From: JBBQKI01 sp038326725
GTDB taxonomy: Bacteria > Bacteroidota > Bacteroidia > Flavobacteriales > Flavobacteriaceae
Reading direction: 5' to 3'
DNA length: 64,000 bases
Assembly (NCBI GenBank): GCA_038326725.1
Contig: JBBQKI010000005.1
Location: 19,706-83,705 of the forward strand
The first letter of the stretch is position 1, and every line of letters starts with the position of its first letter. Positions 26,139 through 34,161 of the stretch are shown here, in pieces. The notes under the pieces were generated by a model that saw nothing but the letters and a program-made list of their open reading frames with translations, ran no database searches and had not been told where the DNA came from. The position numbers were made by a program, and so were the translations under genes.

Positions 26139-26866
26139 CAATGTTTGTTATATTCTAAAATGAAATTTAACCCCTCCAATAAAAAATTTGAGTTGGCAAA
26201 GATGTTACTTTTTAAGCTATCTCGCAAAAAATGTAAGTCACCACCTGTTAAAATAATTGTTAAATCGTTGTATTCAGCTTGATAGGTACTGCAAAATCCA
26301 TCTATTTCATAAACCATCCCGTTTACGATTCCCGAATGAATGGAAAGCGCGGTTGAATTGCCCGTGATTTCTTTCGGAACACTTGCATCCAATAACGGCA
26401 GTTTATCCGTAAACGTATGTAGCGATTTATAGCGCATTTCAAGACCCGGCGAAATGGCACCACCTAAATAATGATTTTTAGAATTCAAGAAATCATAAGT
26501 AATGCAAGTTCCGGCATCAATGACCAAAACATTTTTATCCGGATATTGTGATGCAGCGGCGCTCACCAACGCTATACGATCCATGCCCAAAGTTTTGGGC
26601 GTGGCATAGCTGTTTTGGAAAGGCACTTTAGTTTCGTGGTTCAAAACTGAAACTGGATATTTTTCCTGCAGTTTGGAAAGTTGATGCTCGGATAAATTTG
26701 CTACTGCTGAAACAATGCATTGTTTAATTGAGGGGTAAGCTTCTGAGATTTCAGAAAGTGAAAACAGGAAATCTTTTTTAATGGATGTTTTTTTGGTTTG
26801 GAGTTTTCCTTCGTGAAAAACCCCAAGTTTTACCAAACTGTTCCCAACATCGATGATAAGGTTCAT
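26138..26866 (-). CDS. coaX: Type III pantothenate kinase
   Basis: A 242-residue ASKHA-fold kinase that phosphorylates pantothenate, the first step of coenzyme A synthesis. N-terminal MNLIIDVGNSLVKLGVF contains the D-x-G-N-S phosphate loop. GMDRIALVSAA is the pantothenate-binding GxDR motif, VLVIDAGTCITYDFL the second phosphate motif, and LGGAISPGLEMRYKSL the third. The type III enzyme is insensitive to CoA feedback in characterised members. It opens the minus-strand operon running through the barrel, TPR and lptC genes. Confidence 0.93.
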   Translation of the reverse strand: MNLIIDVGNSLVKLGVFHEGKLQTKKTSIKKDFLFSLSEISEAYPSIKQCIVSAVANLSEHQLSKLQEKYPVSVLNHETKVPFQNSYATPKTLGMDRIALVSAAASQYPDKNVLVIDAGTCITYDFLNSKNHYLGGAISPGLEMRYKSLHTFTDKLPLLDASVPKEITGNSTALSIHSGIVNGMVYEIDGFCSTYQAEYNDLTIILTGGDLHFLRDSLKSNIFANSNFLLEGLNFILEYNKH

Positions 26867-26883
26867 TTTTATTTTTAAGCGTT

Positions 26884-26891
26884 CAAAAGTA
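26884..26891 (-). promoter_or_regulatory. Bacteroidetes -7 box before coaX
   Basis: On the minus strand this reads TACTTTTG, a match to the Bacteroidetes TAnnTTTG -7 element, 18-25 bases upstream of the coaX ATG. No clear TTG -33 element is seen at the expected spacing, so the assignment rests on one motif. Confidence 0.4.
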
Positions 26892-26988
26892 CAAACTGAA
26901 CCCCGGAATAATTATTAAAACCGTATTTAATTGAAGCCCAAGGGCATATTTTTTTTAAATTAAAGTTTCGGAAAAGGTAAAATAAAAT

Positions 26989-26996
26989 TATATTTG
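26989..26996 (+). promoter_or_regulatory. Bacteroidetes -7 box for tRNA-Phe
   Basis: TATATTTG matches TAnnTTTG exactly, 35 bases before the mature tRNA 5' end, which is a normal leader length. A TTTCG about 20 bases upstream is a weak -33 candidate. A short TTGCCTT/AAGGCAA inverted repeat lies in the leader. Confidence 0.55.
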
Positions 26997-27030
26997 CACC
27001 CGCTTGCCTTCAAAGGCAACGGCATTAAAA

Positions 27031-27103
<73 letters not shown>

Positions 27104-27110
27104 CAAAAAT

Positions 27111-27137
27111 CCCTGAGCTTTAAGCTTGGGGTTTTTT
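27111..27137 (+). terminator. Intrinsic terminator of tRNA-Phe
   Basis: CCCTGAGC and GCTTGGGG pair over eight positions (two G-T wobbles) around a TTTAA loop, followed by six T residues. It begins eight bases after the tRNA. Confidence 0.85.
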
Positions 27138-27152
27138 GTTTTTAAAATTAAT

Positions 27153-28079
27153 CTAAACTGTTTTTTTTATCATCCCTTCAAAAGGAACAACCGTTTTAAA
27201 CCCTTTTTGCTTAAAATATTCGTGGTTATTTTTACCACCCGTTGCCAAAATAAAATCGCCGCCCCAAGCTCCCAAACTTTTGATTGTGTTGGGATAATCA
27301 CTGAAAAGTTGTTTTTTTATAGTGGGAAGATTTATTATTTCTGAAATAATTTCCTCGTGTGCTTCCATCAATTTTTCAAAGTCGGAAAGCGAATAGCACA
27401 TTAAAAGTTTGTTGGTGATGTCTGAAATTCTTTGAAGTGATTTTTCATCAACAGCGGCCTTTCTGTATTTTGCAATCCCTTCTTTGCTTTCCTGTTTTTT
27501 ATTTAAGTGCACAAAAAACAAGGATTCTGTAAATTCCCAAGGAAGATGGACCTTTCTGAACTTAGGAGTTCCGTTTTTCAATTCATAGAGAATGGGAGAA
27601 TCACTTTGGGCAGCAGCAATATCATAGCCACTGCCCCCAAGACTTGTTCTCAAAAGTTTAAAAGCATCAACATTTGCCCATTGTGCAATGTTGTTTATTA
27701 ATGTTGATGATGTTCCCAATCCCCAATCGCGAGGAAAATCCAATTTTGTTGAAATAGTAAATCCTTTGGAATCGGTAAGAAAAGAAGGATTTAGTCTTTT
27801 TGCTTGCCTAAGTATTTCTGAAAGCGTTTTTGAAAAAGTATTCTGCGGATTTGAGGTTTCTAAATTATTGAGATTGAAAATTTCTTCAAACCAAATGCTG
27901 TTGTTTTCATCAAAACTTTTCCAATTAATTCCCTCTCTTTCTGAAACTTCAATCCCCAAAGACTGTCCATATTTCGTGGGAATTGCGAGTGCAGTGGAAC
28001 CATCCAGCACAACATATTCACCCGTGAGTAATAATTTTCCGTTGCTATAAAATTCTCTATCAAATTTTTCCAAACTCAT
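27153..28079 (-). CDS. GYDIA-family GHMP kinase, mevalonate-kinase-like
   Basis: A 308-residue GHMP-superfamily kinase. FYSNGKLLLTGEYVVLDGSTALAIPT is the N-terminal substrate motif, DWGLGTSSTLINNIAQW the ATP-binding loop, and GGSGYDIAAAQSDSPILY the GYDIA signature that names the Bacteroidetes subgroup. GAWGGDFILATGG is the third conserved motif. Its ATG overlaps the HMG-CoA reductase stop by one base (TAATG), so the pair is coupled and the kinase most likely acts in the mevalonate pathway on mevalonate or phosphomevalonate. Which phosphorylation it performs is not resolved by sequence. Confidence 0.87.
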   Translation of the reverse strand: MSLEKFDREFYSNGKLLLTGEYVVLDGSTALAIPTKYGQSLGIEVSEREGINWKSFDENNSIWFEEIFNLNNLETSNPQNTFSKTLSEILRQAKRLNPSFLTDSKGFTISTKLDFPRDWGLGTSSTLINNIAQWANVDAFKLLRTSLGGSGYDIAAAQSDSPILYELKNGTPKFRKVHLPWEFTESLFFVHLNKKQESKEGIAKYRKAAVDEKSLQRISDITNKLLMCYSLSDFEKLMEAHEEIISEIINLPTIKKQLFSDYPNTIKSLGAWGGDFILATGGKNNHEYFKQKGFKTVVPFEGMIKKTV

Positions 28080-29392
28080 TAACTTCTCAACTTTTCCAAA
28101 AAAGAAAACACTGAACTATGCGAAACTACATTTGTTTTAAAATATTCCACAGCTAGTTCCTTTTCTACTTTTGAAGCCTTCAATTGGTTCAAAATATTCA
28201 TCAAATGCATTTTCATATGCCCTATTTGAATACCGGTGGTAATCAGGGATTTCAAAGCGGCAAAATTTTGCGCCAGTCCGGCCACGGCTATAATTTCCAT
28301 TAGCTGTTTGGCGTCAGGTTTTTGAAGCAGTGAAAAAGAAAATTTCACCATGGGGTGCAAAGCGGTAAGCCCACCAACTGTACCGATTGCCAACGGAATT
28401 TCAATCCAAAATGTAAAAATTCCATTTTCTAGTTTTGCGCCGGTCAAGCTTTTATATTCCCCACTTTTTGAAGCGTGGGCATGAATTCCTGCTTCCACCG
28501 CCCGAAAATCGTTGCCCGTAGCGATGATGACCGCATCAATTCCATTCATAATTCCTTTATTATGCGTAACAGCACGCCGTTTTTCAACATTTGCAATGTC
28601 GATAGCGCGAATGAATTTATCCGCAAATTCATTTCCATCTAAATGTTTTGTTGAAAGTTGGTCCACCGGACAATTCACTTGGGCCCGCACCAAACATTCC
28701 GGAACGTAATTAGACAAAATGCTCATCACCGTTTCGGGAAAGATGTTTTCTGAAATAAAAGGTTGATGCTTTTTTGCTTCCGAAGTAAAGGTTTCCGCGA
28801 TTTTTTCAAGGCAGCTATTAATAAAATTGGCCCCCATCGCATCACGGGTTTCAAAGGTGCAATGCAATTGATAATATCCTTTCAGCTTTTTGGTGGAATT
28901 CACAAGCATAATATCCTGCAAGCCGCCGCCACGTTTTTTCATGTTTTCTTCAATTGAAAAAATCCCATTAAAAAGCTTTGGTTTTATTTCGGAAAAAAAG
29001 CGGATCAGGGTATCTTCTTTCCCATAAAAATCAAAATGAACCTGCCCGTTTTTTTGGGTGGAAATCACGTGGGCCGAAAAACCGCCGCGCGTCAACCAAA
29101 ATTTAGCTGCATTCCCGGCAGCCGCAACCACCGAGCTTTCCTCCGTTACCATTGGCAAGGCGAAAAGTTTTTCATTTATCAAAAAATTGGGCGCAACGCC
29201 AAAGGGCAGATAATAATTGGTGATGGTATTTTCAATAAAATCATCATGCAACTGTTGCAAACTTGCATCGTCATTCCAATATTTTTTCAAGGTTTGCAAA
29301 GCATCTTGTTGGTTGGCGAGATAATTTTCGGCAAGCCAACTTATTTTTTCTTGTTTGGTTTTTTTTGAAAATCCTGAAACGGGTTGGATCAT
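28079..29392 (-). CDS. Hydroxymethylglutaryl-CoA reductase, degradative (class II) type
   Basis: About 437 residues from the ATG at 29392 (MIQPVSGFSKKTKQEKI), chosen because the preceding residues do not resemble the family. Class II HMG-CoA reductase features include PFGVAPNFLIN, PMVTEESSVVAAAGNAAKFW (the catalytic glutamate segment), GIMNGIDAVIIATGNDFRAVEAG (nucleotide binding) and GTVGGLTALHPM. It interconverts HMG-CoA and mevalonate. Paired with the GHMP kinase it is best read as a biosynthetic step towards isoprenoids despite the 'degradative' family name. Confidence 0.92.
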   Translation of the reverse strand: MIQPVSGFSKKTKQEKISWLAENYLANQQDALQTLKKYWNDDASLQQLHDDFIENTITNYYLPFGVAPNFLINEKLFALPMVTEESSVVAAAGNAAKFWLTRGGFSAHVISTQKNGQVHFDFYGKEDTLIRFFSEIKPKLFNGIFSIEENMKKRGGGLQDIMLVNSTKKLKGYYQLHCTFETRDAMGANFINSCLEKIAETFTSEAKKHQPFISENIFPETVMSILSNYVPECLVRAQVNCPVDQLSTKHLDGNEFADKFIRAIDIANVEKRRAVTHNKGIMNGIDAVIIATGNDFRAVEAGIHAHASKSGEYKSLTGAKLENGIFTFWIEIPLAIGTVGGLTALHPMVKFSFSLLQKPDAKQLMEIIAVAGLAQNFAALKSLITTGIQIGHMKMHLMNILNQLKASKVEKELAVEYFKTNVVSHSSVFSFLEKLRS

Positions 29393-29409
29393 GTTAAGTA
29401 TTTGAAGCA

Positions 29410-29417
29410 CAAATATA
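29410..29417 (-). promoter_or_regulatory. -7 box before the HMG-CoA reductase gene
   Basis: The minus strand reads TATATTTG, a full TAnnTTTG match, ending 18 bases before the preferred ATG at 29392. This supports that ATG over the longer frame, whose start would lie upstream of the promoter. No good -33 TTG is visible. Confidence 0.45.
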
Positions 29418-29535
29418 CTATTTATAGGTTTCGATTTTAAGAACATATTAATTGGAGAAGAAAGGTATTTAACACAAAAAGGTTCGCTACTTAACAAAAT
29501 TTTTAGTAAACTTGGCCTATTAAAATTTTAACATT

Positions 29536-31713
29536 TTGAAAAGAAATTTCCCCATTGTTTTATTGATGCTGTTTATATCAGCATTTACTACTATTACTGC
29601 ACAACAAAAGGAAATTACCCTAGAAGAAATATGGGGCGGGGCATTCCGAACTGAAGGTTTGGATGCGCTGCGATCGCTTAACAACGGAAAGGAATATTCT
29701 GTTTTAAACACAAACCGGCAAGAACAATCTTCAACCGTTGATGTTTATGATTACAAAAGTGGCCAAAAAACCCGGACGGTTTTGAATTCAAATGACTTAA
29801 AAGGCATTCAAAACATTCTTTCTTACGTGTTTAATAAAGACGAAACCAAGCTTTTATTTTCAACCGAAAGCGAGCCGATATATCGGCATTCTTCGTTGGG
29901 GACTTTTTACGTGTATGATATAAAAACCAAAAGTTTCTCTTTGGTTGCCACCCATAAAATACAAGAGCCCACCTTTAGCCCCGATGGTTCCAAAATAGCA
30001 TATGGTTTTGAAAACAACCTTTTTGTGAAAGATTTAAAATCCGGGGAAACATCCCAAATCACGAATGATGGTACCAAGAACAGCATCATAAACGGGATAA
30101 CGGATTGGGTTTATGAAGAAGAATTTGCCTTTGTCCGCGCTTTTGATTGGAACACTTCCGGAAACAAAATAGCATACATCAAATTTGACGAAACGAAAGT
30201 TCCAGAATTTTCAATGGATGTTTATGGCAGTGGTCTTTATCAATACCCGCAAGTTTTTAAATACCCAAAGGCAGGGGAGGAAAACGCAAAAGTTTCACTG
30301 CATTTATATGATTTGAACACAAAAAATACATCAACGGTTGACCTTTCAAAATTCAACAGTTATTATATTCCTCGTTTGAAATGGACAAAAGATGCTGATG
30401 TTTTGAGCGTACAACTTACAAATAGGCATCAAAATAAATTGGATTTGGTATTCGTAAATGCCACTACAAATGCCACAACTTTAATTTTGCAGGATACTGA
30501 TAGTGCTTATGTGGATGTAACGGATAACCTAACTTTTCTGAACAATAACAGTTTTTTCTGGACCAGCGAAAAAGACGGATGGAACCATATTTACCAATAT
30601 GATGCTTCTGGCAAACTGATGAGCCAAATTACCAAAGGGTCGTGGGAAGTCACCAATTTTTACGGTTTTGATGAAAATACGGGAAGGGTTTATTACCAAA
30701 GCACAGAAAACGGAAGTATCAATCGTGATGTGTATTCCATTTTGCCCTCGGGTAAAAACAAGGTTCGGTTGACCGAAAAAACCGGAACCAATAATGCCTC
30801 TTTTAGTGCGGATTATTCCAATTTCATCAACACTTTTTCTGATGCAAATACCCCTTATGTTTTTACGCTTCACGAGGCTAAAACAGGGAAATTACTCCGC
30901 GAGATAAAAAATAACAGTGCCCTAAAAAATAAATTAAGCAGTTATAAAATTTCCCCAAAGGAATTTTCCACCATTTCCATTAATGGGAAAGACCTTAATA
31001 TGTACCTCATAAAACCTTTGGATTTTGACCCCTTAAAGGAATACCCACTTTTTATGTATCAATATTCGGGACCGGGTTCACAAACCGTAGCCAACAGTTG
31101 GATGGCCGCAAATGATTATTGGCATCAAATGTTGGCGCAGCAAGGCTATATTATTGCCGCTGTTGATGGCAGGGGAACGGGTTTGAAAGGCCGGGATTTT
31201 AAAAAGATGACCCAAAAAGAATTGGGAAAATTTGAAGTGGAAGACCAAATTGCCGCCGCAATAAAATTGGGTTCCGAACCTTTTATTGACGCATCTCGAA
31301 TTGGGATTTGGGGCTGGAGCTATGGCGGATTTATGTCCGCCAATAGTTTGTTTCAATCTCCCGATACTTTTTCGATGGCAATTGCGGTAGCACCCGTAAG
31401 CAGTTGGCGTTTTTATGACACCATATATACCGAGAGATTTATGCAGACCCCACAGGAAAATCCTTCAGGCTATGACGAAAATTCGCCCCTTTCGCATGTG
31501 GACAAACTTAAAGGGGAATTTCTTTTAGTGCACGGAAGTGCTGATGACAATGTACATGTACAGAACACGACCCGTTTGGTGGAAGCTTTGGTGCAAGCCA
31601 ACAAACAATTTGATTGGGCTATTTACCCGGACAAAAATCACGGCATTTATGGTGGCAACACCCGTTTGCACCTTTATACCAAAATGACCGATTTTATAAA
31701 GGAAAATCTTTAA
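29536..31713 (+). CDS. Dipeptidyl peptidase IV-type S9B serine peptidase
   Basis: A 725-residue exported peptidase. The N-terminal half is a DPP-IV beta-propeller (NGITDWVYEEEFAFVRAFDWNTSGNKIAYIKFDE, with the double-glutamate EEEF that binds the substrate amino terminus). The C-terminal alpha/beta-hydrolase domain has the nucleophile Ser near 595 in GWSYGGF, Asp near 670 in GSADDNVH, and His near 702 in KNHGIYGG. It releases Xaa-Pro or Xaa-Ala dipeptides in the periplasm. The start is a TTG at 29536 (TTG-AAA-AGA-AAT), needed to include the signal peptide KRNFPIVLLMLFISAF. The POT peptide transporter follows 27 bases later, a sensible functional pair. Confidence 0.93.
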   Translation: MKRNFPIVLLMLFISAFTTITAQQKEITLEEIWGGAFRTEGLDALRSLNNGKEYSVLNTNRQEQSSTVDVYDYKSGQKTRTVLNSNDLKGIQNILSYVFNKDETKLLFSTESEPIYRHSSLGTFYVYDIKTKSFSLVATHKIQEPTFSPDGSKIAYGFENNLFVKDLKSGETSQITNDGTKNSIINGITDWVYEEEFAFVRAFDWNTSGNKIAYIKFDETKVPEFSMDVYGSGLYQYPQVFKYPKAGEENAKVSLHLYDLNTKNTSTVDLSKFNSYYIPRLKWTKDADVLSVQLTNRHQNKLDLVFVNATTNATTLILQDTDSAYVDVTDNLTFLNNNSFFWTSEKDGWNHIYQYDASGKLMSQITKGSWEVTNFYGFDENTGRVYYQSTENGSINRDVYSILPSGKNKVRLTEKTGTNNASFSADYSNFINTFSDANTPYVFTLHEAKTGKLLREIKNNSALKNKLSSYKISPKEFSTISINGKDLNMYLIKPLDFDPLKEYPLFMYQYSGPGSQTVANSWMAANDYWHQMLAQQGYIIAAVDGRGTGLKGRDFKKMTQKELGKFEVEDQIAAAIKLGSEPFIDASRIGIWGWSYGGFMSANSLFQSPDTFSMAIAVAPVSSWRFYDTIYTERFMQTPQENPSGYDENSPLSHVDKLKGEFLLVHGSADDNVHVQNTTRLVEALVQANKQFDWAIYPDKNHGIYGGNTRLHLYTKMTDFIKENL

Positions 31714-31740
31714 TTAATAAGCTAACTAAAACTAAATTAT

Positions 31741-33330
31741 ATGGAATTTAAATTTGGAGGTTCGGAAATAAACCAGAGAACGGTATTGGGGCATCCTTCG
31801 GGGTTATTTGTGCTCTTTTTTACAGAAATGTGGGAACGTTTTTCCTACTATGGCATGCGCGCTTTGTTGGTGCTTTTCTTGGTTGCATCCATTCTTGATG
31901 AAGGTTGGGGCTGGGACAGAGCCGATGCGTTGGTATTGTATGCATGGTATACCGGTTTGGTTTACATTACCCCCATTTTAGGAGGAATTATAGCCGATAA
32001 AATATTGGGGTACCGGAAAGCTGTTGTCATTGGTGCATTGTTGATGACCTTGGGTCATGCCTCCATGGCTTTTGAGGTTATTGCAGAACCGTTTTTCTTT
32101 ATGGGACTTGGACTGTTAATAATTGGGAATGGGCTTTTTAAACCGAATATCTCTTCCATGGTTGGTCAATTGTACAAAAATCAGGGCAAAGAAAAAGATG
32201 CTGGGTATACTATTTTTTACATGGGGATAAATGCCGGAGCCTTTTTGGGAATTCTTTTATGTGGTTATATTGGCGAAAAGGTTGGATGGCATTATGGCTT
32301 TGGATTGGCCGGGATTTTTATGTTTTTCGGGATGTTACAATTTTATTTTGCACAAACCATTTTTGGGAAGATAGGACTTTCCCCAAAAAATTCGGCAGAA
32401 TATAAAGAAGCTTTGGGAGAATCGATGGAGGAAACTAAAGAAGCTATAACGGACGTGAAAGAAGAAGCTCATAACAAAAAAGTTACCCGAGATAGGCTTA
32501 TCGTTATCGGGGTCTTGGCGTTTTTTACCATATTCTTTTGGTGGGCCTTTGAACAGGCCGGAGGTTCGATGACCATTTTTGCAGCAGACTACACAGACCG
32601 TGTATTGGTGGATAATGGGGCTTTGACATTTAAGATTTTTAATACATTACTCACCGTTATACCGATGTTAATAGTTACTTGGGTATTGGCGATGCTCTTT
32701 AAACAAACGTTTTCGAAATATTCCCTTTCAAATATTTTATTAGGAACCAGTTTCGTCATTATCTGGGGTATTGTTATTTGGATGCTTCAAAGGGAATTCA
32801 TGGCAGAATCCACTGAAGTTCCCGCTTCATGGTTTGGAATTTTAAACTCCTTCTTTATTATTGCACTTGCCCCCTTATTTTCCAAATTGTGGGAAAGCCG
32901 ATTCAATCCTACCGGCCCTGTAAAATTTGCCATTGGCCTTATTTTGTTGGGACTTGGTTTCGCAATTTTAGCCTACGGTTCCATGGGGATTCCGTTGGGC
33001 GCTAAAACAGCTGCGGTAAGTATGATATTTTTGATCTTGGCATATTTGTTCCATACGCTTGGGGAACTTTGTGTTTCGCCGGTTGGGTTGTCTTACGTAA
33101 GTAAATTGGCCCCCGCCAAATTGGTTGGACTCATGTTCGGGGTTTGGTTTGTGGCCAACTTTTTCGCGAACACACTTGCGGGTTTAACTGGAAGTTTTAT
33201 TGATCCAATTGTTGAGCAACACGGTATGGCAACCTTCTTTATGATTTTTACCATAATTCCGATTGGCGCGGGGATAGTAATGCTGGCATTGAGCAAAACG
33301 TTGGTGAGGATGATGCACGGAATCCGATAA
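31741..33330 (+). CDS. POT-family proton-coupled peptide transporter
   Basis: A 529-residue, roughly 12-helix transporter of the PTR2/POT family that imports di- and tripeptides with protons. The ExxER-like FFTEMWERFSYYGMRALL is at the N-terminus, ILGGIIADKILGYRK between helices two and three, and GYTIFYMGINAGAFLG is the PTR2 signature. A hydrophilic central linker (NSAEYKEALGESMEETKEAITDVKEEAHNKK) separates the halves. It lies directly downstream of the dipeptidyl peptidase gene on the same strand, suggesting uptake of the released dipeptides. Confidence 0.92.
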   Translation: MEFKFGGSEINQRTVLGHPSGLFVLFFTEMWERFSYYGMRALLVLFLVASILDEGWGWDRADALVLYAWYTGLVYITPILGGIIADKILGYRKAVVIGALLMTLGHASMAFEVIAEPFFFMGLGLLIIGNGLFKPNISSMVGQLYKNQGKEKDAGYTIFYMGINAGAFLGILLCGYIGEKVGWHYGFGLAGIFMFFGMLQFYFAQTIFGKIGLSPKNSAEYKEALGESMEETKEAITDVKEEAHNKKVTRDRLIVIGVLAFFTIFFWWAFEQAGGSMTIFAADYTDRVLVDNGALTFKIFNTLLTVIPMLIVTWVLAMLFKQTFSKYSLSNILLGTSFVIIWGIVIWMLQREFMAESTEVPASWFGILNSFFIIALAPLFSKLWESRFNPTGPVKFAIGLILLGLGFAILAYGSMGIPLGAKTAAVSMIFLILAYLFHTLGELCVSPVGLSYVSKLAPAKLVGLMFGVWFVANFFANTLAGLTGSFIDPIVEQHGMATFFMIFTIIPIGAGIVMLALSKTLVRMMHGIR

Positions 33331-33347
33331 AAGCTAAGTTTAAAAAA

Positions 33348-33376
33348 AGCGTCCATTTTTGGGCGCTTTTTTTTTT
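33348..33376 (+). terminator. Intrinsic terminator after the peptide transporter
   Basis: AGCGTCCA and TGGGCGCT pair over eight positions around TTTT, followed by nine further T residues. It starts 18 bases after the transporter stop. Confidence 0.88.
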
Positions 33377-33490
33377 GACCATTCATAGGGTACTATAATT
33401 TGTAGATTGAAAACCCCTAAGCGGTAGTTTATTCCTAACATTCCCAATTTTTTGCACGTCACCCTTTTTTAAAAAGGCAATACCCCTTTC

Positions 33491-33523
33491 AAAAAAGCGT
33501 TCCCCATTTGCGGAACGTTTTTT
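33491..33523. terminator. Possible bidirectional hairpin terminator
   Basis: CGTTCC (33498-33503) and GGAACG (33512-33517) form a six-base-pair stem flanked by A-rich and T-rich runs on either side. It lies 67 bases before the thioredoxin-family gene. With the strong terminator upstream it could be a second terminator or a leader element of that gene. Confidence 0.45.
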
Positions 33524-33583
33524 GTTTCCCTTTGTTTTTTTAGATTACTTTTTATAGTATTGCTGAACCAAACCCGGATCCCG

Positions 33584-34120
33584 ATGAAAAAATTGATATT
33601 GTCCCTACTTTTTTTGATGTTTACCATTTTAGTCAACGCACAGGAAATTAAATGGATGTCCATGAACGAAGCCCTGGCTGCCCAAAAGAAAGCCCCAAAA
33701 AAAATATTCATGGATGTGTACACAACTTGGTGCGGGCCCTGTAAAATGCTGGACAAGAATACCTTTAGCGATAAAAACGTGATTGAGTTCATTAACGAAA
33801 ACTACTACGCCGTAAAGTTTAATGCCGAGGGTACGGAAGAAATTCTTTATAGAGATACCCCATACACCAATACATCCTATGACCCTGCCCGAAAGGGAAG
33901 AAATGCCACCCACTCCTTTTCGCGCGCGATGCAGATAACGGGCTATCCGAGCCTAGTTTTTTTTAAGGAAGATGGGACGTTGATACAGGCCGTGCCCGGG
34001 TACCGCACCCCGCAACAATTAGAGATTTATTTGAAAATGATAGCCAATGATGATTATTTGGCGCTAACCACTACCGAAGCGTGGACGGATTACCAAAAAA
34101 ATTTCAAGCCAACTTTTTAA
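33584..34120 (+). CDS. Exported thioredoxin-family protein
   Basis: About 178 residues from the ATG at 33584 (MKKLILSLLFLMFTILVNAQ), which begins a signal peptide; the in-frame extension upstream is not conserved-looking. The thioredoxin fold carries VYTTWCGPCKMLDKNTF, with the classic WCGPC redox pair, and TGYPSLVFF with the cis-proline. A probable periplasmic disulfide reductase or isomerase. The insertion between motifs (YRDTPYTNTSYDPARKGRNATHSF) is larger than in plain thioredoxin. It is a single gene between two terminator-like hairpins and the convergent comEC. Confidence 0.87.
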   Translation: MKKLILSLLFLMFTILVNAQEIKWMSMNEALAAQKKAPKKIFMDVYTTWCGPCKMLDKNTFSDKNVIEFINENYYAVKFNAEGTEEILYRDTPYTNTSYDPARKGRNATHSFSRAMQITGYPSLVFFKEDGTLIQAVPGYRTPQQLEIYLKMIANDDYLALTTTEAWTDYQKNFKPTF

Positions 34121-34140
34121 ATTTACTATTTTTCATAATC

Positions 34141-34161
34141 CCTCATTCCTCATACCTCAAT
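34141..34161. repeat. Heptanucleotide tandem repeat, CCTCAWW x3
   Basis: CCTCATT, CCTCATA and CCTCAAT stand in a row across the comEC stop codon (minus strand) and its last codons. See the similar runs at 3610, 36274 and 42746. Confidence 0.6.
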